Below are positions 1 to 10,672 of a stretch of 25,232 bases of DNA, piece by piece. How positions within the stretch are numbered: the stretch's first letter is position 1; each line of letters opens with the position of its first letter. A model generated the notes under the pieces. The model searched no databases. It was not told where the DNA came from and saw nothing but the letters and a program-made list of their open reading frames with translations. The translations under genes and the position numbers were made by a program. Source of the stretch: Euglena gracilis (Eukaryota; Euglenozoa; Euglenophyceae; Euglenales; Euglenaceae); NCBI GenBank assembly GCA_900893395.1, contig CAAHFI010114702.1:1-25232 (forward strand), read 5' to 3'.

Positions 1-443
1 CCAGGGAAGTGTCAATTTGGTCCCAGGGAAGTGTCAATTTGGTCCCAGGGAAGTGTCAATTTGGTCCCAGGGAAGTGTCAATTTGGTCCAGGGAAATGCA
101 ATTTGCTCCCAGGGAAGTGTGAATTTGGTCCCAGGAAATGTCAATTTGGTCCCAGGGAAGTGTCAATTTGGTCCCAGGGAAGTGTAAATTTGGTCCCAGG
201 GAAGTGTCAATTTGGTCCAGGGAAGTGCCAATTTGGTCCCAGGGAAGTGCCAATTTGGGTCCAGGGAAGTGTCAATTTGGTCCCAGGGAAGTGTCAATTT
301 GGTCCCAGGAAGTGTCAATTTTGGTCCCAGGGAAGTGTTCAATTTGGTCCCAGGGAAGTGTCAATTTGGTCAGGGAAATGTCAATTTGGTCCCAGGGAAG
401 TGTCAATTTGGTCCCAGGGAAGTGTCAATTTGGTCCCAGGGAA

Positions 444-3310
444 GTGACAATTTGGGTTCAGGGAAGTGTCAATTTGGTCCCAGGGAAATGTCAATTTGTC
501 CCAGGGAAGTGTCAATTTGGTCCCAGGAAGTGTCATTTGGTCCAGGGAAAGTGTCAATTTGGTCCCAGGGAAGTGTCCAATTTCGTCCCAGGGAAGTGTC
601 AATTTGGTCCTAGGGAAAGTGTCAAATTTGGTCCCAGGGAGTGTTCAATTTGGTCCCAGGGAAGTGTCAATTTTGGTCCAGGGAAGTGTATTTGGTCCCA
701 GGGAAGTGTCAATTTGGTCCCAGGGAAGTGAATTTGGTCCCAGTGAAGTGTCAACTTGGTCCAGGGAATGTCAATTTGGCCCAGGGAGTGTCAAATTTGG
801 TCCCAGGGAAGTGCCAATTTGGTTCCCAGGGAAGTGTCAATTTGGTCCCAGGGAAGTGTCAATTTGGTCCAGGGAGTGTCAATTTGGTCCCAGGGAAGTG
901 TCAATTTGGTTCCAGGGAATGCCAATTTGCTCCCAGGGAGTGTGAATTTGGTCCCAGGGAAGTGTCAATTTGGTCCAGGGAGTGTCAATTTGGTCCCAGG
1001 GAAGTGTCAATTTGGTCCCAGGGAAGTGTCAATTTGGTCCCAGGGAAGTGCCAATTTGGTCCCAGGGAAATGTCAATTTGGTCCCAGGGAAGTGTCAATT
1101 TGGTCCCAGGGAAGTGTCAATTTGGTCCCAGAGAAGTGTCAATTTGGTCCAGGGAAGTGTCAATTTGGTCCCAGGGAAGTGTCAATTTGGTCCAGGGAAA
1201 TGTCAATTTGGTCCCAGGAAGTGTCAATTTGGTCCCAGGGAAGTGACAATTTGGTTACAGGAGTGTCAATTTGGTCCCAGGGAAGTGTCAATTTGGTCCC
1301 AGGGAAGTGTCAATTTGGTCCCAGGGAAAGTGACAATTTGGTTACAGGGAAGTGTCAATTTGGTCCCAGGGAAATGTCAATTTCCCAGGGAGTGTCAATT
1401 TGGTCCCAGGGAAGTGTCAATTTGGTCCCAGGGAAGTGTCAATTTTGGTTCCAGGGAAATGTCAATTTTGGTCCCAGGGAAGTGTCAATTTGGTCCCAGG
1501 GAAGTGTCAATTTGGTACAGGGAAGTGTCAATTTGGTCCCAAGGGAGTGTCATTTGGTCCCAGGGAAGTGTCAATTTGGTCCCAGGGAAGTGACAATTGG
1601 TTACAGGGAGTGTCAATTTGGTCCCAGGGAAATGTCAATTTGTCCCAGGGAAGTGTCAATTTGGTCCAGGGAAGTGTCAATTTGGTCCCAGGGAAGTGTC
1701 AATTTGGTCCAGGGAAGTCAATTGGTCCCAGGGAAGTGTCGATTTGGTCCCAGGGAAATGTCAATTTGGTCCCAGGGAAGTGTCAATTTGGTCCCAGGGA
1801 AGTCAGTTTGGTCCTAGGAAGTGTCAATTTGGTTCCGGGAATGTGCAATTTGGTCCCAGGGAAGTTGTCAATTTGGTCCAGGGAAGTGCCTATTTTGGTC
1901 CCAGGGAAGTGTCAATTTGGTCCCAGGGAAGTGTGCCAATTTGGTCCAGTGAAGTGTCAATTTGGTCCCAGGGAATGTCAATTTGGCCCAGGGAGTTGTC
2001 AATTTGTCCCAGGGAAGTGCCAATTTGGTCCCAGGGAAGTGTCAATTTGGTCCCAGGGAAGTGTCAATTTGGTCCAGGGAAAGTGTCAATTTGGTCCCAG
2101 GGAAGTGTCAACTTTGGTCCCAGGGAAGTTGACAATTTGGTCCAGGAGTGTCAATTTGGTCCCAGGGAAGTGTCAATTTGGTCCAGGGAAGTGTCCAATT
2201 TGGTCCCAGGGAAGTGCAATTTGGTTACAGGGAAGTGTCAATTTGGTCCCAGGAAAGTGTCAATTTGTCCCAGGGAAGTGTCAATTTGGTCCCAGGGAAG
2301 TGTCAATTTGGTCCCAGGGAAGTGTCAATTTGGTCCAGGGAAATTCAATTTGGTCCCAGGGAAGTGTCAATTTGGTCCCAGGGAAGTGACAATTGGTCAG
2401 GGACTGTCAATTTGGTCCCAGGGAAGTGTCAATTTGGTCCCAGGGAAGTGTCAATTTGGTTCCCAGGGAAGTGACAATTTGGGTCCCAGGGAAGTGTCAA
2501 TTTGGTCCAGGGAAATGTCAATTTGGTCCCAGGAAGTGTCAATTTGGTCCCAGGGAAGTGACAATTTGGTCCCAGGGAAGTGTCAATTTGGTCCCAGGGA
2601 AGTGTCAATTTGGTCCCAGGAAGTGTCAATTTGGTCCCAGGGAAGTGACAATTTGGTTCCAGGGAAGTGTCAATTTGGTCCCAGGGAATGTCAATTTGGT
2701 CCAGGGAAGTGCCAATTTGGTCCAGGAAGTGTCAATTTGGTCCCAGGGAATGTCAATTTGGTCCCAGGGAAGTGTCAATTGGTCCAGGGAAGTGTAAATT
2801 TGGTCCCAGGGAAGTGTCAATTTGGTCCCAGGAAGTGCCAATTTGGTCCCAGGGAAGTGCCAATTTTGGTCCAGGAAGTGTCCAATTTGGTCCCAGGGAA
2901 GTGTCAATTTGGTCCCAGGGAAGTGACAATTTGGTCCAGGGAAGTGTCAATTTGGTCCCAGGGAAGTCCAATTTGGTCAGGGAAGTGCAATTTGGTCCCA
3001 GGGAAGTGTCAATTTGGTCCCAGGGAAGTGTCAATTTGGTCCCAGGAAGTGTTCAATTGGTTCAGGGAAGTGTCAATTTGGTCCGGGGAAGTGTCAATTT
3101 GGCCCAGGGAGTGTCAATTTGGTCCCAGGGAAGTGTCAATTTGGTCCCAGGGAAGTGTCAATTTGGTCCCAGGAAGTGTCAATTTGGTCCCAGGGAAGTG
3201 TCAATTTGGTCCCAGGGAAGTGCAATTTGGTCCCAGGAAGTGCCAATTTGTCCCAGGGAAGTGTCAATTTGGTCCCAGGGAAGTGTCAATTTGGTCCCAG
3301 GGAAGGACAA
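444..3310 (+). repeat. Regional GTGACAA variant family
   Basis: The consensus GTGTCAA is replaced by GTGACAA at about 444, 1,243, 1,331, 1,590, 2,386, 2,471, 2,558, 2,645 and 2,923, with close relatives at 2,128 (GTTGACAA) and 3,304 (AGGACAA). Outside this span I found only one clear copy, near 10,955, and a related GTGATAA near 23,084. A non-homopolymer substitution clustered in about 3 kb is best explained by local spread of one variant unit by duplication. Confidence 0.75.
1243..1610 (+). repeat. Linked double-variant units (GTGACAA plus GGTTACAGG)
   Basis: Three units carry both GTGACAA and, a few bases later, GGTTACAGG in place of GGTCCCAGGG, at about 1,243, 1,331 and 1,590. The same GGTTACAGG also occurs at about 2,221 without the first change. 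Spacings of about 88 and 260 bp are close to 4 and 12 units. Shared linked changes at near-whole-unit spacing indicate duplicated blocks of several units, a weak higher-order pattern. Confidence 0.7.
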
Positions 3311-4410
3311 TTTGGTTCAGGGACGTGTCCAATTTGTCCCAGGGAAGTGTCAATTTTGGTCCCAGGGAAGTGTCAATTTGGTCCCAGGGAAGTGTCAATT
3401 GTACAGGAAGTGTCAATTTGGTCCCAGGGAATGTCAATTTGACCCAGGGAAGTGTCAATTTGGTCCCAGGGAAGTTCAATTTTGGTCCCAGGGAAGTGCC
3501 AATTTGGTCCCAGGGAAGTGCCAATTTGGTCCAGGGAAGTGTCAATTTGGTCCCAGGGAAGTGTCAATTTGGTCCAGGGAAGTCAATTTGTCCCAGGGAA
3601 GTGTCAATTTGGTCCCAGGGAAGTGTCAATTTGGTCCAGGGAAATGTCAATTGGTCCCGGGAAGTGTCAATTTGGTCCCAGGGAAGTGTCAATTTGGTCC
3701 CAGGGAATGTCAATTTGGTCCCAGGGAAGTCTCAATTTGGTCCAGGGAAGTGCCAAATTTGGTTCCAGGGAAGTGTCAATTTGGTCCCAGGGAAGTGTCA
3801 ATTTGGTCCCAGGGAAGTGTCAATTTGGTCCCAGGGAAGTGCAATTGGTCCAGGGAAGTGTCAATTTGGTCCAGGGAATGTCAATTTGTCCAGGGAGTGT
3901 CAATTTGGTCCCAGGGAAGTGTCAATTGGTCCCAGGGAAGTGGCCATTTTGGTCCCAGGGAAGTGTCAATTTGGTCCCAGGAAGTGTCAATTTGGTCCAG
4001 GGAATGCCAATTTGGTCCAGGGAAGTGTCAATTTGGTCCCAGGGAAATGTCAATTTGGTCCCAGGGAAGTGTTCAATTTGGTCCCAGGGAAGTGTCAATT
4101 GGTCCCAGGGAAGTGCCAATTTGGTCCCAGGGAAGTGTCAATTTGGTCCCAGGGAAGTGTCATTTGGTCCCAGGGAAGTGTCAATTTGGTCCCAGGGAAG
4201 TGTCAATTTGGTCCCAGGGAAGTGTCGATTTTCCAGGGAATGTCAATTTGGTCCCAGGGAAGTGTCAATTTGGTCCCAGGGAAGTGTCAGTTTGGTCCCA
4301 GGGAAGTGTCAATTTGGTTCCCGGGAAGTGTCAATTTGGTCCAGGGAAGTGTCAATTTGGTCCCAGGGAAGTGTCAATTTGGTCCAGGGAAGTGTCAATT
4401 TGGTCCCAGG

Positions 4411-4440
4411 GAAGTGTTCCATGGAAGCCAGAAGTGAATT
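4411..4440 (+). other. Degenerate spot in the array
   Basis: Normal repeats are interrupted by a stretch containing TTCCATGGAAGCCAGAAG, after which the array resumes with GTGAATTTGTTCCCAGGG. It can be aligned only loosely to one or two damaged units, with several changes and losses together. The piece contains the palindrome TTCCATGGAA. It may be a heavily mutated unit, a repair scar, or a local consensus error. Confidence 0.65.
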
Positions 4441-4649
4441 TGTTCCCAGGGAATGTCAATTTGGTCCCAGGGAAAGTCAATTTGGCCCAGGAGTGTCAAT
4501 TTGGTCCCAGGGAAGTGCCAATTTGGTCCCAGGGAAGTGTCAATTTTGGTCCAGGGAAGTGTCAATTTGGTCCCAGGGAAGTGTCAATTTGGTCCCAAGG
4601 GAAGTGTCAATTTGGTCCAGGGAAATGCCAATTTGTCCCAGGGAATGAA

Positions 4650-7400
4650 TTTGGTCCCAGGGAAATGTCAATTTGGTCCAGGGAAGTGTCAATTTGGTCC
4701 CAGGGAAGTGTAAATTTGGTCCAGGGAAGTGTCATTTGGTCCCAGGAAGTGTCAATTTGGTCCCAGGGAAGTGTAAATTTGGTCCCAGGAAGTGTCAATT
4801 TGGTCCAGGGAAGTGTCAATTTGGTCCCAGGGAAGTGTCAATTTGGTCCAGGGAAGTGTCAATTTGGTCCCAGGGAAGTGTCAATTTGGTCCAGGAATGT
4901 CAATTTGGTCCCAGGGAAGTGTCAATTTGGTCCCAGGGAAGTGTCAATTTGGTCCCAGGGAAGTGTCAATTTGGTCCCAGGGAAGTGTCAATTTGGTCCC
5001 AGGAAGTGTCATTTGGTCCAGGGAAGTGTCAATTGGTCCCAGGAAGTGTCAATTTGGTCCCAGGGAAGTGTCAATTTGGTCCCAGGGAGTGTCAATTTGG
5101 TCCCAGGGAAGTGTCAATTTGGTCCCAGGGAAGTGTCAATTTGGTCCAGGAAGTGTCATTTGGTCCCAGGGAAGGTGTCAATTTGGTCCCAGGGAAGTGT
5201 CAATTTGGTCCCAGGAAGTGTCAATTTGGTCCAGGGAATGTCAATTTGGTCCCAGGGAAGTGTCAATTTGGTCCAGGAATGTCAATTTGGTCCCAGGGAA
5301 GTGTCAATTTGGTCCCAGGGAAGTGTAATTTGGTCCAGGGAAGTGTCAATTTGGTCCAGGGAAGTGTCAATTTGGTCCAGGGATGTCCAATTTGGTCCAG
5401 GGAAGTGTCAATTTGGTCCCAGGAAGTGTCAATTTGGTCCCAGGAAGTGTCAATTTGGTCCAGGGAAGTGTCAATTGGTCCAGGGAAGTGTCAATTTGGT
5501 CCAGGGAAATGTCAATTTGGTCCCAGGGAAGTGTCAATTTGTCCCAGGGAAGTGCAATTTGGTCCAGGGAGTGTCAATTGGTCCCAGGGAAGTGTCAATT
5601 TGGTCCCAGGGAAGTGTCAATTTGGTCCCAGGGAAGTGTCAATTTGGTCCAGGAAGTGTCAATTTGGTCCAGGGAAGTGCAATTGGTCCCAGGGAAGTGT
5701 CAATTTGGTCCCAGGGAAGTGTCAATTTGGTCCCAGGGAAGTGTCAATTTGGTCCAGGGAAGTGTCAAATTTGGTCCCCAGGGAAGTGTCAATTTGGTCC
5801 CAGGGAAGTGTCAATTTGTCCAGGGAAGTGCCAATTTGGTCCCAGGGAAGTGTCAATTTGGTCCCAGGGAAGTGTCAATTTGGTCCAGGAAGTGTCAATT
5901 TGGTCCCAGGAAGTGTCAATTTGGTCCCAGGGAAAGTGCAATTTGGCCTAGGAAGTGTCAATTTGGTCCCAGGGAAGTGCAATTTGGTCCAGGGAAGTGT
6001 CAATTTGGTCCCAGGAAGTCAATTTGGTCCCAGGAAGTGTCAATTTGGTCCCAGGGAAGTGTCAATTTGGTCCAGGGAAATGTCAATTGGTCCCAGGAAG
6101 TGTCAATTTGGTCCCAGGGAATGTCAATTTGTCCCAGGGAAGTGCCAATTTGGTCCCAGGGAAGTGTCAATTTGGTCCCAGGGAAGTGTCAATTTGGTCC
6201 CAGGGAAGTGTCAATTTGGTCCAGGGAAGTGTCAATTTGGTCCCAGGGAAGTGTCATTTGGTCCAGGAAGTGTCAATTTGGTCCCAGGGAAGTGTCAATT
6301 TGGTCCCAGGGAAAGTGTCAATTTGGTCCCAGGAATGTCAATTTGGTCCCAGGGAAGTGTCAATTTGGTCCAGGGAAATGTAAATTTGGTCCCAGGGAAG
6401 TGTCAATTGGTCCCAGGGAAGTGTCAATTTGGTCCCAGGGAAAGTGTCAATTTGGTCCCAGGAAGTGCCAATTTGGTCCCAGGGAAGTGCAATTTGGTCC
6501 AGGAAGTGTCAATTTGGTCCCAGGGAAGTGTCAATTTGGTCCAGGGAAGTCAATTTGGTCCCAGGGAAGTGTCAATTTGGTCCCAGGAAGTGTCAATTTG
6601 GTCCAGGGAAGTGTCAATTTGGTCCCAGGGAAGTGTCAATTTGGTCCCAGGGAAGTGTCAATTTGGTCCAGGGAAGTGTCAATTTGGTCCAGGAAGTGTC
6701 AATTTGGTCCCAGGAATGTCAATTGGTCCCAGGAAGTGTCAATTTGGTCCCAGGAATGTCAATTTGGTCCCAGGGAAGTGTCAATTTGGTCCCAGGAATG
6801 TCAATTTGGTCCCAGGGAAGTGCCAATTTGGTCCAGGGAAGTGTCAATTTGGTCCCAGGGAAGTGAAATTTGGTCCCAGGGAAGTGTCAATTTGGTCCCA
6901 GGGAAGTGTCAATTTGGTCCCAGGGAAGTGTCAATTTGGTCCCAGGGAATGCCAATTTGGTCCCAGGGAAGTGTCAATTTGGTCCCAGGGAAGTGTCAAT
7001 TTGGTCCCAGGGAAGTGTCAATTTGTCCCAGGGAAAGTGTCAATTTGGTCCAGGGTGTCAATTTGGTCCCAGGGAAGTGTCAATTTGGTCCCAGGAAGTG
7101 TCAATTTGGTCCCAGGGAAGTGCAATTTGGTCCCAGGGAAGTGTCAATTTGGTCCAGGGAAGTGTCAATTTGGTCCCAGGGAAATGTCAATTTGGTCCAG
7201 GGAAGTGTCAATTTGGTCCAGGGAAGTGCAATTGGTCCAGGGAAGTGTCAATTTGGTCCCAGGGAGTGTCAATTTGGTCCCAGGGAAGTGTCAATTTGGT
7301 CCAGGGAAGTGTCAATTTGGTCCCAGGGAAGTGTCAATTTTGGTCCCAGGGAATGTCAATTTGGTCCCAGGGAAGTGTCAATTTGGTCCCAGGGAAGTGC
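4650..7400 (+). repeat. Intermediate array block with many contracted units
   Basis: Substitutions become rarer than in the block to the left, but 1-bp contractions stay dense, above all CCC to CC and GGG to GG. Many consecutive units are 21 bp (for example 5,330-5,520). GTGCCAA units occur only now and then (about 5,828, 6,145, 6,467, 6,829 and 7,397). A short unit lacking AAG lies at about 7,050-7,060. There is no gene or unique sequence. Both edges are gradual and approximate, and this block could equally be described as the worn margin of the next core. Confidence 0.55.
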
Positions 7401-7560
7401 CAATTTGGTCCCAGGGAAGTGTCAATTTGGTCCCAGGGAAGTGTCAATTTGGTCCCAGGGAAGTGCAATTTGGTCCAGGGAAGTGTCAATTTGGTCCCAG
7501 GGAAGTGTCAATTTGGTCCAGGGAAGTGTCAATTTGGTCCCAGGGAAGTGTCAATTTGGT

Positions 7561-7850
7561 CCAGGGAAGTGTCAATTTGGTCCCAGGGAAGTGTCAATTT
7601 GGTCCCAGGGAAGTGTCAATTTGGTCCCAGGGAAGTGTCAATTTGGTCCCAGGGAAGTGTCAATTTGGTCCCAGGGAAGTGTCAATTTGGTCCCAGGGAA
7701 GTGTCAATTTGGTCCCAGGGAAGTGTCAATTTGGTCCCAGGGAAGTGTCAATTTGGTCCCAGGGAAGTGTCAATTTGGTCCCAGGGAAGTGTCAATTTGG
7801 TCCCAGGGAAGTGTCAATTTGGTCCCAGGGAAGTGTCAATTTGGTCCCAG
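7561..7850 (+). repeat. Longest perfect run of the 22-bp unit
   Basis: About 13 consecutive units match the consensus without any change. The run starts after a CC unit at 7,561-7,562 and ends where GGG is shortened to GG at about 7,849-7,852. The next longest runs I found are 19,269-19,489 (about 10 units) and 11,116-11,292 (about 8 units). The runs were read by eye and a longer one could have been missed. Confidence 0.85.
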
Positions 7851-10616
7851 GAAGTGTCAATTTGGTCCCAGGGAAGTGTCAATTTGGTCCCAGGGAAGTG
7901 TCAATTTGGTCCCAGGGAAGTGTCAATTTGGTCCCAGGGAAGTGTCAATTTGGTCCCAGGGAAGTGTCAATTTGGTCCAGGGAAGTGTCAATTTGGTCCC
8001 AGGGAAGTGTCAATTTGGTCCCAGGGAAGTGTCAATTTGGTCCAGGGAAGTGTCAATTTGGTCCCAGGAAGTGCAATTTGGTCCCAGGGAAGTGTCAATT
8101 TGGTCCCAGGGAAGTGTCAATTTGGTCCCAGGGAAGTGTCAATTTGGTCCCAGGGAAGTGTCAATTTGGTCCCAGGGAAGTGTCAATTTGGTCCAGGAAG
8201 TGTCAATTTGGTCCCAGGGAATGTCAATTTGGTCCAGGGAAGTGTCAATTTGGTCCCAGGGAAGTGTCAATTTGGTCCAGGGAAGTGTCAATTTGGTCCA
8301 GGGAAGTGTCAATTTGGTCCCAGGGAAGTGTCAATTTGGTCCCAGGGAAGTGTCAATTTGGTCCCAGGGAAGTGTCAATTTGGTCCAGGGAAGTGTCAAT
8401 TTGGTCCCCAGGGAAGTGTCAATTTGGTCCCAGGGAAGTGTCAATTTGGTCCCAGGGAAGTGTCAATTTGGTCCAGGGAAGTGTCAATTTGGTCCAGGGA
8501 AGTGTCAATTTGGTCCCAGGGAAGTGTCAATTTGGTCCCAGGGAATGTCAATTTGGTCCCAGGAAGTGTCAATTTGGTCCCAGGGAAGTGTCAATTTGGT
8601 CCCAGGGAAGTGTCAATTTGGTCCCAGGGAAGTGTCAATTTGGTCCCAGGAAGTGTCAATTTGGTCCCAGGGAAGTGTCAATTTGGTCCCAGGGAAGTGT
8701 CAATTTGGTCCCAGGGAAGTGTCAATTTGGTCCAGGGAAGTGTCAATTTGGTCCCAGGGAAGTGTCAATTTGGTCCCAGGGAAGTGTCAATTTGGTCCCA
8801 GGGAAGTGTCAATTTGGTCCAGGGAAGTGTCAATTTGGTCCCAGGGAAGTGTCAATTTGGTCCAGGGAAGTGTCAATTTGGTCCCAGGGAAGTGTCAATT
8901 TGGTCCCAGGGAAGTGTCAATTTGGTCCCAGGGAAGTGTCAATTTGGTCCCAGGGAAGTGTCAATTTGGTCCCAGGGAAAGTGTAATTTGGTCCCAGGGA
9001 AGTGTCAATTTGGTCCCAGGGAAGTGTCAATTTGGTCCCAGGGAAGTGTCAATTTGGTCCCAGGGAAGTGTCAATTTGGTCCCAGGGAAGTGTCAATTTG
9101 GTCCCAGGAAGTGTCAATTTGGTCCCAGGGAAGTGTCAATTTGGTCCCAGGGAAGTGTCAATTTGGTCCCAGGGAATGTCAATTTGGTCCCAGGGAAGTG
9201 TCAATTTGGTCCCAGGGAATGTCAATTTGGTCCCAGGGAAGTGTCAATTTGGTCCCAGGGAAGTGTCAATTTGGTCCCAGGGAAGTGTCAATTTGGTCCC
9301 AGGGAAGTGCAATTTGGTCCCAGGGAAGTGTCAATTTGGTCCCAGGGAAGTGTCAATTTGGTCCCAGGGAATGTCAATTTGGTCCAGGGAAGTGTCAATT
9401 TGGTCCCAGGGAAGTGTCAATTTGGTTCCCAGGGAAGTGTCAATTTGGTCCCAGGGAAGTGTCAATTTGGTCCCAGGGAAGTGTCAATTTGGTCCCAGGG
9501 AAGTGTCAATTTGGTCCCAGGGAAGTGTCAATTTGGTCCCAGGGAAGTGTCAATTTGGTCCCAGGAAGTGTCAATTGGTCCCAGGGAAGTGTCAATTTGG
9601 TCCCAGGGAAATGCAATTTGGTCCCAGGGAAGTGTCAATTTGGTCCCAGGGAAGTGTCAATTTGGTCCAGGGAAGTGTCAATTTGGTCCCAGGGAAGTGT
9701 CAATTTGGTCCCAGGGAAGTGTCAATTTGGTCCCAGGGAAGTGTCAATTTGGTCCAGGGAAGTGTCAATTTGGTCCCAGGGAAGTGTCAATTTGGTCCCA
9801 GGGAAGTGCAATTTGGTCCCAGGGAAGTGTCAATTTGGTCCCAGGGAAGTGTCAATTTGGTCCCAGGGAAGTGTCAATTTGGTCCCAGGGAAGTGTCAAT
9901 TTGGTCCCAGGGAAGTGCAATTTGGTCCAGGGAAGTGTCAATTTGGTCCCAGGGAAGTGTCAATTTGGTCCCAGGGAAGTGTCAATTTGGTCCAGGGAAG
10001 TGTCAATTTGGTCCAGGGAAGTGTCAATTTGGTCCAGGGAAGTGTCAATTTGGTCCCAGGGAAGTGTCAATTTGGTCCAGGGAAGTGTCAATTTGGTCCA
10101 GGGAAGTGTCAATTTGGTCCCAGGGAAGTGTCAATTTGGTCCCAGGGAAGTGTCAATTTGGTCCAGGGAAATGTCAATTTGGTCCCAGGGAAGTGTCATT
10201 TGGTCCCAGGGAAGTGCAATTTGGTCCAGGAAGTGTCAATTTGGTCCCAGGGAAGTGTCAATTTGGTCCCAGGGAAGTGTCAATTTGGTCCCAGGGAAGT
10301 GTCAATTTGGTCCAGGGAAGTGTCAATTTGGTCCCAGGGAAGTGTAATTTGGTCCAGGGAAGTGTCAATTTGGTCCCAGGGAAATGTCAATTTGGTCCCA
10401 GGGAAGTGTCAATTTGGTCCAGGGAAGTGCAATTTGGTCCCAGGGAAGTGTCAATTTGGTCCCAGGGAAGTGTCAATTTGGTCCCAGGGAAGTGTCAATT
10501 TGGTCCAGGGAAGTGTCAATTTGGTCCCAGGGAAGTGCAATTTGGTCCCAGGGAAGTGTCAATTTGGTCCAGGGAAGTGTCAATTTGGTCCAGGGAAGTG
10601 TCAATTTGGTCCCAGG

Positions 10617-10672
10617 GAAGTGCAATTTGGTCAGGGAAGTCAATTTGGTCCAGGGAAGTCAATTTGGTCCAG
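10617..10672 (+). repeat. Cluster of shortened units inside core 1
   Basis: In an otherwise regular stretch, a GTGC unit is followed by GGTCAGGG (two C lost), and then by two successive units in which GTGTCAA is shortened to GTCAA, each followed by CC instead of CCC. Two adjacent units sharing the same 2-bp loss look like a local duplication of an already shortened unit. Confidence 0.7.

Larger units (their letters stand above)
1..4650 (+). repeat. Divergent array block 1
   Basis: Units here differ from consensus much more often than in the cores, and the changes include substitutions as well as length changes. GTGCCAA units are frequent (for example near 228, 247, 811, 1,049, 2,018, 2,709, 2,846 and 3,507). 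GTGACAA units and the GGTTACAGG motif are almost confined to this block. Insertions and losses of one base are common in CCC, GGG and TTT, with some longer tracts such as AATTTTGG. There is no gene in the block; it holds only variant repeats and one degenerate spot near 4,411-4,440. The right edge is gradual and placed by eye. Confidence 0.75.
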
